This document shows, piece by piece, positions 34,636 through 45,153 of a stretch of 64,000 nucleotides of DNA. The stretch covers positions 373,690-437,689 of the forward strand of contig NZ_NNBL01000004.1 of NCBI RefSeq assembly GCF_002803065.1, written 5' to 3'. A model generated the notes under the pieces. It worked only from the letters and a program-made list of their open reading frames with translations, made no database searches and was not told the origin of the DNA. Within the stretch, counting starts at the first letter, position 1. Each line of letters opens with the position of its first letter. The translations under genes and the position numbers were made by a program. This DNA comes from Streptomyces sp. CB01635. Its GTDB lineage: Bacteria > Actinomycetota > Actinomycetes > Streptomycetales > Streptomycetaceae.

Positions 34636-34789
34636 CCAGCGTCGCAACAGCAGCGTCTCAAGCGGTTGAACGGCTCCTCAAGATCGCGTTGTGGGACGGC
34701 TCCGGCTTGCCGTTACTATGCAAGCTGCGTGCCCGTGTGTCTCTTAACCGGGCAGGAACCCAGAAGTCAGCCCCCAAGGAGACCGAACC

Positions 34790-36178
34790 GTGAAGAGCGC
34801 CGTGGAGACCCTGAACCCGACCCGGGTTCGGCTCAGCATCGAGGTGCCCTTCGAGGAGCTCAAGGACAGCCTCGACGCGGCGTACAAGAAGATCAACCAG
34901 CAGGTCACGGTGAAGGGCTTCCGCAAGGGCAAGATCCCTGCCCGCGTCATCGACCAGCGGTTCGGCCGCGGTGCGGTGCTTGAGGAGGCCGTCAACGACG
35001 CGCTTCCGAAGTTCTACACCGAAGCGGTCAACGAGGCCGAGCTCAACGTGCTGGGCCAGCCCGAGGTCGACATCACGGAGCTGAAGGACGGCGAGACGCT
35101 GAACTTCACCGCCGAGGTCGACATCCGTCCCGAGATCGTGATTCCGGACTACTCCGGCATCGAGGTCGAGGTCGACGCCATCGAGGTCAGCGACGAGGAC
35201 GTCGACAAGTCGGTGGAGCAGCTCCGTGAGCGCTTCGCCTCCACCTCCCCGGTCGAGCGGGCCGCGGAGGACGGCGACGTCGTCACGATCGACCTCGAGG
35301 CCAAGGTCGACGGCGAGGTGCTCGAGGACGGCGTCGCGTCCGGCGTCTCGTACACGATCGGCTCCGGCGAGCTCCTCGAGGGCATCGACGAGGCCGTGAA
35401 GGGCCTGGAGGCCGGTGGCGAGGCCACCTTCACCTCCGAGCTCAAGGGCGGCTCCGCCGAGGGCAAGGAGGCCGAGGTCACCGTCAAGGTCACCCAGGTC
35501 GCCGCTCGTGAACTGCCGTCCCTGGACGACGAGTTCGCGCAGCTCTCCTCCGAGTTCGACACCCTCGACGAGCTGAAGGCCGACAGCCGCAAGCGCCTCG
35601 AGAACATGAAGCAGTACGACCAGGCCACGCAGGCCCAGGAGCGCGTCCTGGAGAAGCTGCTCGAGCTGGTCGAGGTCCCCGTTCCCGAGAAGCTGCTCGA
35701 GGACGAGGTCAAGACCCGCAAGCACAACCTCGAGCACCACCAGCTCGGCCAGATGGGCCTCGACCTCGAGAAGTACCTCGAGATCCAGGGCAAGACGGTC
35801 GAGGAGTTCGACGCCGAGACCGCCGAGCAGGCCGTCAAGGGCATCAAGACGCAGTTCGTCCTCGACGAGCTCGTCAACAAGGAGAAGCTGAACGTCAACC
35901 AGGAGGAGCTCACCGAGCACCTCATGCGGCGCGCGCAGTCCTCCGGCATGTCCCCCGACCAGTTCGCCCAGGCCGTCGTCGAAGGCGGCCAGGTCCCGAT
36001 GCTGGTCGGCGAGGTCGCCCGCGGCAAGGCGCTCGCGGTCGTCGTCGAGGCCGCCACGGTCAAGGACACGAACGGCGAGATCGTCGACCTCGAGGACGAC
36101 GAGGACGAGTCGGCTGCCGCCGGCGAGACCGTCGAGGCGGACGGCTCCGCCGACGCCGAGGAGAAGAACGAGGCCTGA
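34790..36178 (+). CDS. tig: Trigger factor (ribosome-associated chaperone)
   Basis: A 462-residue three-domain chaperone that binds the ribosome exit and folds nascent chains. The ribosome-binding signature GFRKGKIP occurs at about residues 43-50. The FKBP-type PPIase domain (about 160-245) includes EDGDVVTIDLEAKVDG and the YTIGSGELLEGIDEAV motif. A long helical C-terminal domain and an acidic Glu/Asp tail complete it. The start is GTG 34790 with AAGGAG upstream. It is followed by a terminator and then clpP1, the usual bacterial tig-clpP-clpX order linking folding and degradation. Confidence 0.97.
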   Translation: MKSAVETLNPTRVRLSIEVPFEELKDSLDAAYKKINQQVTVKGFRKGKIPARVIDQRFGRGAVLEEAVNDALPKFYTEAVNEAELNVLGQPEVDITELKDGETLNFTAEVDIRPEIVIPDYSGIEVEVDAIEVSDEDVDKSVEQLRERFASTSPVERAAEDGDVVTIDLEAKVDGEVLEDGVASGVSYTIGSGELLEGIDEAVKGLEAGGEATFTSELKGGSAEGKEAEVTVKVTQVAARELPSLDDEFAQLSSEFDTLDELKADSRKRLENMKQYDQATQAQERVLEKLLELVEVPVPEKLLEDEVKTRKHNLEHHQLGQMGLDLEKYLEIQGKTVEEFDAETAEQAVKGIKTQFVLDELVNKEKLNVNQEELTEHLMRRAQSSGMSPDQFAQAVVEGGQVPMLVGEVARGKALAVVVEAATVKDTNGEIVDLEDDEDESAAAGETVEADGSADAEEKNEA

Positions 36179-36203
36179 GCCGATCCCGGCTCCGCACGCT
36201 TCA

Positions 36204-36244
36204 CGGGCCCCCAGGACGCCGCCTCGCGGCACCCTGGGGGCCCG
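36204..36244 (+). terminator. tig terminator
   Basis: CGGGCCCCCAGG at 36204-36215 pairs perfectly with CCTGGGGGCCCG at 36233-36244; a GCCGC/GCGGC pairing continues inside the loop. It is followed by CCCCTTTCCC. Confidence 0.75.
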
Positions 36245-36285
36245 CCCCTTTCCCGCTTCGCTCCCGGTGCTGCCCGGCGGGGGCT

Positions 36286-36308
36286 GTCGCGCAGTTCCCC
36301 GCGCCCCT
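36286..36308 (+). repeat. Dispersed GC-rich repeat, copy 3
   Basis: Contains GCGCAGTTCCCCGCGCCCCT and is identical over 23 bases to the minus-strand copy at 29404-29426. Its 3' end forms the left arm of a 7-bp hairpin just before the ClgR box. Confidence 0.7.
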
Positions 36309-36324
36309 GACGGGGCGCAACATG

Positions 36325-36338
36325 CGCTCACAGCGAAC
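36325..36338 (+). promoter_or_regulatory. ClgR-type operator upstream of clpP1
   Basis: CGCTCACAGCGAAC matches, base for base, the core CGCYNANRGCGWWS of the ClgR consensus described in Corynebacterium. ClgR is the known activator of clpP1 operons in actinobacteria including Streptomyces. The site is 171 bp upstream of the chosen clpP1 start. Confidence 0.65.
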
Positions 36339-36508
36339 AGTTCCCCTTGCGGGATTCACCGAAGGGACCCGCGCGTTAGGGTCCATGAATACGAGGGCAG
36401 ATGAGTCCCCGCAGCCGCCGCCGAAGGGTGGTGCGCAGGTGTGGGTTTCCGGCCCTCCGGATAAGACGCGAGACGGCGCGTTGCCGTCAGAGACGAGCAG
36501 GTGGATAC

Positions 36509-37129
36509 GTGACGAATCTGATGCCTTCCGCCGCCGGTGAGCCGTCCCTCGGTGGTGGCCTCGGCGACCAGGTCTACAGCCGACTGCTCAACGACCGCAT
36601 CATCTTCCTAGGCCAGCAGGTCGACGACGAGATCGCCAACAAGATCACTGCCCAGATGCTCCTCCTGGCCGCTGCCGACCAGGCCAAGGACATCTACCTC
36701 TACATCAACAGCCCCGGCGGTTCTGTGACGGCCGGCATGGCGGTCTACGACACCATGCAGTACATCCAGAACGACGTCGTCACCATCGGCATGGGCATGG
36801 CCGCCTCCATGGGCCAGTTCCTGCTGACGGGCGGCACCCCGGGCAAGCGCTTCGCCCTTCCGAACACGGACATCCTGATGCACCAGGGTTCCGCCGGCAT
36901 CGGCGGTACGGCTTCGGACGTCAAGATCCAGGCCGAGTACCTGCTGCGTACGAAGAAGCGCATGGCGGAGATCACGGCCCGGCACTCCGGGCAGACCGTC
37001 GAGACGATCATCCGTGACGGTGACCGCGACCGCTGGTACACCGCCGAAGAGGCCAAGGCGTACGGCCTCATCGACGAGATCATCAGTGCCGCTACGGGTG
37101 TTCCGGGCGGCGGCGGCACCGGGGCCTGA
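36509..37129 (+). CDS. clpP1: ATP-dependent Clp protease proteolytic subunit 1
   Basis: A 206-residue ClpP serine protease subunit. The nucleophile is Ser100 in GMAASMGQF, with His125 in LMHQGSAG and a later Asp in the DRDRWYTAEEAKAYGLID segment. The oxyanion NSPGGSV motif is also present. ClpP1 assembles with ClpP2 into the barrel that ClpX or ClpC feeds. The start is GTG 36509 (MTNLMPSAAGEPS) with AGGTGG just upstream; the upstream frame has no homology. It forms an operon with clpP2 (53 bp gap). A ClgR box upstream predicts activation during proteotoxic stress. Confidence 0.96.
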   Translation: MTNLMPSAAGEPSLGGGLGDQVYSRLLNDRIIFLGQQVDDEIANKITAQMLLLAAADQAKDIYLYINSPGGSVTAGMAVYDTMQYIQNDVVTIGMGMAASMGQFLLTGGTPGKRFALPNTDILMHQGSAGIGGTASDVKIQAEYLLRTKKRMAEITARHSGQTVETIIRDGDRDRWYTAEEAKAYGLIDEIISAATGVPGGGGTGA

Positions 37130-37182
37130 AACCCCGGTTACGCGGTCATCCAAGCCCACCTCACCAGGACGGAACACCGACC

Positions 37183-37842
37183 ATGAACAACATCCCCGGC
37201 AGCGGCCTGTACACCGGCCCGCAGGTCGACAACCGCTACGTGATCCCGCGCTTCGTCGAGCGCACCTCGCAGGGCGTGCGTGAGTACGACCCGTACGCGA
37301 AGCTCTTCGAGGAGCGCGTGATCTTCCTCGGCGTGCAGATCGACGACGCGTCCGCCAACGACGTCATGGCGCAGCTCCTGTGCCTGGAGTCGATGGACCC
37401 GGACCGTGACATCTCCATCTACATCAACAGCCCCGGCGGCTCCTTCACGGCGCTCACGGCCATCTACGACACGATGCAGTTCGTGAAGCCGGACATCCAG
37501 ACGGTCTGCATGGGTCAGGCGTCCTCCGCGGCCGCCGTGCTCCTCGCCGCCGGTACGCCGGGCAAGCGCATGGCCCTGCCGAACGCCCGCGTGCTGATCC
37601 ACCAGCCCTCCGGTGGCACCGGCCGTGAGCAGCTCTCCGACCTGGAGATCGCTGCGAACGAGATCCTCCGGATGCGTGAGCAGCTCGAGGAGATGCTGGC
37701 CAAGCACTCCACGACGCCGATCGAGAAGATCCGCGACGACATCGAGCGCGACAAGATCCTTACGGCTGAGGACGCCCTGGCGTACGGCCTGATCGACCAG
37801 ATCATCTCCACCCGGAAGATGAACAGCGACGCTATCGCGTGA
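37183..37842 (+). CDS. clpP2: ATP-dependent Clp protease proteolytic subunit 2
   Basis: A 219-residue ClpP paralogue with a longer N-terminus than ClpP1. The catalytic Ser115 lies in MGQASSAAAVLL, His140 in VLIHQPSGG, and the NSPGGSF oxyanion motif precedes them. Actinobacterial ClpP1 and ClpP2 form a mixed tetradecamer in which both are needed. ATG 37183 follows an AGGA site. A perfect 16-bp hairpin after the stop separates the pair from clpX, so clpX probably has its own promoter. Confidence 0.96.
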   Translation: MNNIPGSGLYTGPQVDNRYVIPRFVERTSQGVREYDPYAKLFEERVIFLGVQIDDASANDVMAQLLCLESMDPDRDISIYINSPGGSFTALTAIYDTMQFVKPDIQTVCMGQASSAAAVLLAAGTPGKRMALPNARVLIHQPSGGTGREQLSDLEIAANEILRMREQLEEMLAKHSTTPIEKIRDDIERDKILTAEDALAYGLIDQIISTRKMNSDAIA

Positions 37843-37866
37843 CGTTCCGCTGTATCGTCTGCCGCT

Positions 37867-37904
37867 CCTTGGCACGGTTCACGTCAAAGTGAACCGTGCC
37901 AAGG
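37867..37904 (+). terminator. Perfect 16-bp inverted repeat between clpP2 and clpX
   Basis: CCTTGGCACGGTTCAC at 37867-37882 and its exact complement at 37889-37904 enclose GTCAAA. There is no U-run. It most likely ends the clpP1-clpP2 transcript, though the symmetric sequence could also be an operator. Confidence 0.65.
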
Positions 37905-37997
37905 GGGGCCCGAACGGGGGGCCCGGCAAGGTACCGTCGGATACAGGCACCAGGAGTCGCTTACGCGAGCGTCTCCCAGGCGAAGGGGAAGCACCTC

Positions 37998-39284
37998 GTG
38001 GCACGCATCGGTGACGGCGGCGATCTGCTCAAGTGCTCGTTCTGCGGAAAGAGCCAGAAGCAGGTCAAGAAGCTCATCGCAGGCCCCGGTGTGTACATCT
38101 GCGACGAGTGCATCGACCTCTGCAACGAGATCATCGAGGAAGAGCTCGCGGAGACGAGCGAGGTCCGCTGGGAAGAACTTCCCAAGCCTCGCGAGATCTA
38201 CGAGTTCCTCGAGGGCTATGTCGTCGGCCAGGAGGCCGCGAAGAAAGCCCTCTCGGTCGCTGTGTACAACCATTACAAGCGGGTCCAGGCCGGTGAGAAC
38301 GGTGGAGCCCAGGGACGCGACGACGCGATCGAGCTGTCGAAGTCCAACATCCTGCTCCTGGGCCCCACGGGCTCGGGCAAGACCCTCCTGGCCCAGACCC
38401 TGGCCCGCATGCTGAACGTTCCGTTCGCCATCGCCGACGCGACGGCGCTCACGGAGGCCGGCTATGTGGGCGAGGACGTCGAGAACATCCTCCTGAAGCT
38501 GATCCAGGCGGCCGACTACGACGTCAAGAAGGCCGAGACCGGGATCATCTACATCGACGAGATCGACAAGGTCGCCCGTAAGAGCGAGAACCCGTCGATC
38601 ACGCGCGATGTGTCCGGTGAGGGCGTCCAGCAGGCCCTGCTCAAGATCCTCGAAGGGACCACGGCTTCCGTCCCGCCCCAGGGCGGCCGCAAGCACCCCC
38701 ATCAGGAATTCATCCAGATCGACACGACGAACGTGCTGTTCATCGTGGGCGGCGCGTTCGCCGGCCTGGAGAAGATCATCGAATCGCGGGCGGGTGCCAA
38801 GGGCATCGGCTTCGGCGCGACGATCCACTCCAAGCGCGAGCTGGAGGAGAAGGACCAGTTCCGGGAGGTCATGCCGGAGGACCTGGTGAAGTTCGGGATG
38901 ATCCCCGAGTTCATCGGCCGTCTCCCCGTCATCACCTCGGTCCACAACCTGGACCGCGAGGCGCTCCTCCAGATCCTCCTGGAGCCGCGCAACGCCCTGG
39001 TGAAGCAGTACCAGCGCCTCTTCGAACTCGACGGCGTGGAGCTGGACTTCGAGCGCGAGGCCCTGGAGGCCATCGCCGACCAGGCCATCCTGCGCCGCAC
39101 CGGCGCGCGCGGCCTGCGCGCGATCATGGAGGAAGTCCTCCAGTCCGTGATGTACGAGGTCCCGTCCCGCAAGGACGTGGCCCGCGTCGTCATCACGGCA
39201 GAGGCCGTCCACTCGAACGTGAACCCGACCCTGATCCCGCGGGAGGCGCGGGGCGGGGGTACGGGGGAGCAGAAGTCCGCGTAG
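37998..39284 (+). CDS. clpX: ATP-dependent Clp protease ATP-binding subunit ClpX
   Basis: A 428-residue AAA+ unfoldase. The N-terminal zinc-binding domain has CSFC (residues 14-17) and CDEC. Walker A is GPTGSGKT, Walker B IIYIDEIDK, and the pore loop GYVGEDVEN. The IGF loop used to dock on ClpP is present as GIGFGA. It recognises tagged substrates and threads them into ClpP1P2. The start is GTG 37998 (MARIGDGGDLLKCSFCG), the conserved actinobacterial N-terminus; the 34 upstream codons have no counterpart. A strong bidirectional terminator follows. Confidence 0.97.
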   Translation: MARIGDGGDLLKCSFCGKSQKQVKKLIAGPGVYICDECIDLCNEIIEEELAETSEVRWEELPKPREIYEFLEGYVVGQEAAKKALSVAVYNHYKRVQAGENGGAQGRDDAIELSKSNILLLGPTGSGKTLLAQTLARMLNVPFAIADATALTEAGYVGEDVENILLKLIQAADYDVKKAETGIIYIDEIDKVARKSENPSITRDVSGEGVQQALLKILEGTTASVPPQGGRKHPHQEFIQIDTTNVLFIVGGAFAGLEKIIESRAGAKGIGFGATIHSKRELEEKDQFREVMPEDLVKFGMIPEFIGRLPVITSVHNLDREALLQILLEPRNALVKQYQRLFELDGVELDFEREALEAIADQAILRRTGARGLRAIMEEVLQSVMYEVPSRKDVARVVITAEAVHSNVNPTLIPREARGGGTGEQKSA

Positions 39285-39303
39285 GCGGCAGGTACGACAA
39301 GAC

Positions 39304-39342
39304 TGAGGGGCGCCCGGCGATCAGATCGCCGGGCGCCCCTCA
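39304..39342. terminator. Bidirectional terminator downstream of clpX
   Basis: A perfect 18-bp stem, 39304-39321 against 39325-39342, with a CAG loop, lying between the convergent clpX and Gln/Pro-rich membrane-protein genes. The stem sequence is TGAGGGGCGCCCGGCGAT. Confidence 0.85.
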
Positions 39343-39365
39343 ATTACCCCCGCAGGTACGGAGGG

Positions 39366-40337
39366 TCACTCCGCGACGCGGACTTCCTTGCGGAGGTCGG
39401 CGGTGACCTTCGCGGAGTCGTCGAGACCGACGCCCTTGCCGCCTGCTGCCGGGACGCCCATGCCGATCGTGCTGTAGTCCGCCCACAGGCACATGTACTG
39501 GGTGTCGACCTTGCCTGTCGCGATGTTCTTGGCCTGCGCCTGCTGACACTTCATCACTGCGCCGTCGAGGCCGTCCGGCTCGACCGTCTTCGCGTCGCCG
39601 ATGAAGGTCATGGTCGGCTCCGACTTCTTCGCCTGCTCCTTCTTCATGCCGGCGAGCGTGGAGTCGATCGCCGCCTCGGGGTCCTTCACCTTGCCGTAGA
39701 TGCCCATGAAGGACACCGCCTTCGACGTGGCGACATCCGCCGCCGACGGCTGCGCGGCAGGGTTGCTGACGTCGATCGTCGAGTAGATGGCGCTGACGGC
39801 CTTCGCGTTCGTGACCCCGCTCTCCGCGAGGACCTTGGCGTCGCCCGAGGTGGCGTCCTGGGCGCCCTTGTCCTCGCCCATGCGCTTGTAGTCGCCCATC
39901 ACCGTCGCCGGCGTCGTCAGCTTGTGCGGGCCGTCGTCCGCCACGGACGAGCCGCCCCCGCCGAACATGAAGTACGCGCCCACGCCGATCGCCGCGACCA
40001 CGGCCACCGCGCCGATGATCAGGCCCGTCTTCTTCTTGCCGCCCTGGGGCGGGCCGGGGGGCGGAGGGACCTGCCCGTAGGGGGCCTGGGGCTGCTGGCC
40101 GTAGGGGCCCGGCTGCTGGGGCTGGCTGTAGCCGCCGGGCTGGCCGTACGGCTGCTGCGGCTGGCCGTACGGGGGCTGCTGCGGCGGCACGCCCTGCGGG
40201 GCCTGCTGCGGGTAGCCGTAGCCGGGCTGGGGCGCGGCCGGGGGCTGCTGGCCGTAGGGGCCCGGCTGCTGCTGGCCGTAAGGTCCGGGCTGCTGAGGCT
40301 GCTGCCCGCCGTACGGGCCCGGCTGGTTGTAGCTCAT
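39366..40337 (-). CDS. Gln/Pro/Gly-rich single-pass membrane protein
   Basis: A 323-residue protein. Residues 1 to about 125 are low-complexity repeats of the PGPYGQQQ and YGQP type, followed by a Lys pair and one transmembrane helix (TGLIIGAVAVVAAIGVGAYF). The extracytoplasmic domain of about 170 residues (starting DDGPHKLTTPATVMGDYKRM) has two Cys near its end. Such N-terminal repeats are common in actinobacterial membrane proteins of unknown role, and I do not recognise the outer domain. The start is ATG 40337 (MSYNQPGPYG) with GGGAGGGAA upstream; the longer frame is not supported. It diverges from valS. Confidence 0.82.
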   Translation of the reverse strand: MSYNQPGPYGGQQPQQPGPYGQQQPGPYGQQPPAAPQPGYGYPQQAPQGVPPQQPPYGQPQQPYGQPGGYSQPQQPGPYGQQPQAPYGQVPPPPGPPQGGKKKTGLIIGAVAVVAAIGVGAYFMFGGGGSSVADDGPHKLTTPATVMGDYKRMGEDKGAQDATSGDAKVLAESGVTNAKAVSAIYSTIDVSNPAAQPSAADVATSKAVSFMGIYGKVKDPEAAIDSTLAGMKKEQAKKSEPTMTFIGDAKTVEPDGLDGAVMKCQQAQAKNIATGKVDTQYMCLWADYSTIGMGVPAAGGKGVGLDDSAKVTADLRKEVRVAE

Positions 40338-40510
40338 TTCTGGGGTTCCCTCCCGATGCTTATGCGTTCCGAACATCCTGGCGGAAGGCGACCGTGTGTG
40401 GGGAACCCAGGGCCGTATCGGTGCCATGTTGTTGAAAGGTTGTGCCAGACGGCCGGGGCGGCCGCCACGTCGCGCGGGAATCCGGTTTCGGGGCACCCCT
40501 GCCGCGCCTC

Positions 40511-40516
40511 TAAACT
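40511..40516 (+). promoter_or_regulatory. -10 element of leaderless valS
   Basis: TAAACT ends six bases before the GTG at 40523, and no ribosome-binding site is present. Transcription would begin at or next to the start codon. No T-box leader is possible with this promoter. Confidence 0.55.
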
Positions 40517-40522
40517 GGGCCC

Positions 40523-43153
<2,631 letters not shown>

Positions 43154-43179
43154 CGCGTCCGACGTGCCTGATGTGTGAT

Positions 43180-43218
43180 GAAGGCCCCCCGGGATCCTCT
43201 TGGTTCCGGGGGGCCTTC
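43180..43218. terminator. Bidirectional terminator after valS
   Basis: GAAGGCCCCCCGG at 43180-43192 pairs perfectly with CCGGGGGGCCTTC at 43206-43218. It lies between convergent valS and the membrane-protein gene ending at 43260. Confidence 0.8.
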
Positions 43219-43259
43219 GCGTTTCTCCGGGTGCCTGGAGCCTTATGTACGCAGGGGCT

Positions 43260-43904
43260 TCATGCGCGCAGCCCCAGGCGTTGCAGCTCCGCGTCCGCCA
43301 ACGCGTCCAGGACCACAGGGTCCGCCTCTCGCCAGCCCTTCGCGAGGGAGCCGGGGCCGGGATCCGGGGGGACGTCCAGGTCCAGGTCCGGGTCCACGCC
43401 CGGGTCCGGGTCCTGGTCCGGGGTTCCGCCGGGCGCGGCCGGGAGTAGTTCCGCCGTCGCCGCCAGTTCGTCCAGCGGGCGCAACAGCGCTCTCAGCGCC
43501 AGCAGTTCACGGCCGTCCTCCGTCGAGGCCAGCTCCTGCGCTGCCGCAGCCTGGCGCGTCCAGCGGATGCGGCGGGGCAGCCACACCGTGAGCATCAGGC
43601 CCACCGGGATCACGAAGAGCGCCACCGCGCCCAGGACCGCGAGCGCCTGCGCGGCCGCGGGGCCCTGCGGGGCCGGTGCCGCGCTCACGATCCGGTCGCC
43701 CGCGTGGGCCACGCCCCGCAGCGCTCCGTCCACCGAGCTGCCGAGGAGCGGGATACGGGGGCGGCGCTGGGCAGGCTGGGATGCCAGCTGTGCCAGCTGG
43801 TGCGCCGCCAGCGCCGCCGCTGCCCACAGCGCGATCCACAGCAGGGCGGCGCCGTCGCCCAGGAGTTGGAGTGCGCGGCGGCCGGGGTTGTGTGCGTACC
43901 ACAT
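43260..43904 (-). CDS. Membrane protein of unknown function, next to the extra mreB homologue
   Basis: A 214-residue protein with two hydrophobic helices, LLWIALWAAAALAAHQLAQL near the N-terminus and AVLGAVALFVIPVGLMLTVW (about 88-107). Between them is an extracytoplasmic loop of about 45 residues. The C-terminal cytoplasmic half contains a short Asp/Pro repeat (PDQDPDPGVDPDLDLD). I recognise no family. It lies 117 bp downstream of the MreB-like gene on the same strand and may share its transcript. ATG 43904 has no strong ribosome site. Confidence 0.72.
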   Translation of the reverse strand: MWYAHNPGRRALQLLGDGAALLWIALWAAAALAAHQLAQLASQPAQRRPRIPLLGSSVDGALRGVAHAGDRIVSAAPAPQGPAAAQALAVLGAVALFVIPVGLMLTVWLPRRIRWTRQAAAAQELASTEDGRELLALRALLRPLDELAATAELLPAAPGGTPDQDPDPGVDPDLDLDVPPDPGPGSLAKGWREADPVVLDALADAELQRLGLRA

Positions 43905-44021
43905 GGTTCGATTGGACCTTCCCGGTACGGGGGTGGGGGCGCACCGCGCCGGGGGGTCTCCCGGCGTCCCCGGTTCGGGTCAGCCCTTTGTGGCCCCCAC
44001 GCACCTTTCCGTTCGGGCCAC

Positions 44022-45020
44022 TTACGCCGCCGTGAGCAGGCGCTGGAGCGAGTCGAAGTCCTCCGCGCACTTGCCGCAGCCCAGCGCCACGCTGTCCAGC
44101 GGGGCCTCGGCCGGGAAGACCGGGATACCTGTGGCCTCGGTCATGCGCAGGTCCAGGCCCGGAAGCAGCGCGCCGCCGCCCGTCAGCACGATGCCGTGCT
44201 CCATGACGTCACCGGAGAGCTCCGGCGGGCACTCCTCGAGGGTCGCCCTGAGTGCCGAGACGATCGCTTCGACGGGGGAGTTGAGGGCTTCCCGGATCTC
44301 CTGGGTGGTGAGCGTTGCGGTGTGGGGGAGGCCTGCCAGTCGCTGGCGGCCTCGTACCGTGAAGGTGCCGGTTTCGGAGAGTTCCTCGGCCGGGGCCGCG
44401 GAGCCGATGGCCAGTTTGACCGCCTCTGCGGTGCGTTCGCCGATCAGCAGGCCGTGTTCCTTGCGCACGTGGTCCGTGATCGCGACGTCCATGCGGTCGC
44501 CCCCAACACGTAGGGACTGTGCGGTGACGATGCCGCCCAGCGAGATCACCGCGACCTCCGTGGTGCCGCCGCCGATGTCCACCACCATCGAGCCGCGCGC
44601 CTCGGCCACCGGGAGGCCCGCGCCGATCGCCGCGGCCATGGGCTCCTCGATGACGTGGACCGCCCGGGCCCCGGCCCGCTGTGCCGCGTGGACGATCGCC
44701 CGGCGCTCCACCGGGGTGACTCCGCTGGGGACACAGATGACCATGCGGGTCCTGGGGCGGCGGCCCGGGACCGCCTTGCGGACGAAGTGGCGGAGCATCT
44801 CCTCCGCCGCCTCGTAGTCGCTGATCACACCGTCGCGAAGGGGACGGATCGTGGTGATGGACCCCGGGGTCCGGCCGAGCATCTCCTTGGCCTCCGTGCC
44901 CACGGCGACGGTCGTCTTGTTCTGTTTCAGCGCCACTACCGAGGGCTCATTGAGCACGATCCCCTTGCCCCGTACGTAGAGAAGAGTGTTGGCGGTGCCG
45001 AGATCGATGCCTATGTCCAT
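44022..45020 (-). CDS. MreB-family actin homologue (extra copy, Mbl-like)
   Basis: A 332-residue bacterial actin. Nucleotide-binding motifs are intact: DLGTANTLLYVRGKGIVLNEPS at the start (phosphate 1), VVDIGGGTTEVAVIS (phosphate 2), and GIVLTGGGALLPGL (adenosine). It is clearly paralogous to mreB at 47792-48823. It lacks the N-terminal extension MSFIGRDM that serves MreB as a membrane-binding helix, and begins directly MDIGIDLG. The start is ATG 45020 with a weak ribosome site; the longer frame is antisense to folC. It is divergent from folC and followed by a two-helix membrane protein. A role in cell-wall or spore-wall synthesis is inferred from family. Confidence 0.88.
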   Translation of the reverse strand: MDIGIDLGTANTLLYVRGKGIVLNEPSVVALKQNKTTVAVGTEAKEMLGRTPGSITTIRPLRDGVISDYEAAEEMLRHFVRKAVPGRRPRTRMVICVPSGVTPVERRAIVHAAQRAGARAVHVIEEPMAAAIGAGLPVAEARGSMVVDIGGGTTEVAVISLGGIVTAQSLRVGGDRMDVAITDHVRKEHGLLIGERTAEAVKLAIGSAAPAEELSETGTFTVRGRQRLAGLPHTATLTTQEIREALNSPVEAIVSALRATLEECPPELSGDVMEHGIVLTGGGALLPGLDLRMTEATGIPVFPAEAPLDSVALGCGKCAEDFDSLQRLLTAA

Positions 45021-45140
45021 GATCGCCAAGTTTGCAGGGCGATGCTGTGGTCCGGAGGGACCAAGGTCCCGAAACGGACGGGCCGAAAGTCCATAACCTG
45101 CCGGGTGGGGTGCGGGCCGGGCCGCGCCGGCGGTTCTCCG

Positions 45141-45146
45141 TAGACT
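45141..45146 (+). promoter_or_regulatory. -10 element of leaderless folC
   Basis: TAGACT ends seven bases before the GTG at 45154, and no ribosome site is present, so the mRNA should begin at or beside the start codon. Confidence 0.55.
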
Positions 45147-45153
45147 GGCTTGT

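Larger units (their letters stand above)
36179..36508 (+). other. 330-bp tig-clpP1 intergenic region
   Basis: Contains the tig terminator (36204-36244), a dispersed repeat copy (36286-36308) overlapping a small hairpin (GCGCCCC 36301-36307 with GGGGCGC 36312-36318), the ClgR-type operator (36325-36338), and the clpP1 promoter and leader. No further gene is seen. Confidence 0.6.

Noticed and set aside
37956..37970. A ClgR-like CGC-TTAC-GCG sequence upstream of clpX.
   Set aside because: The spacer is four rather than five bases and the conserved A/R positions do not fit the consensus.
40338..40522. A possible T-box or other leader controlling valS.
   Set aside because: The TAAACT -10 box six bases before GTG implies a leaderless transcript, and no T-box sequence was seen.
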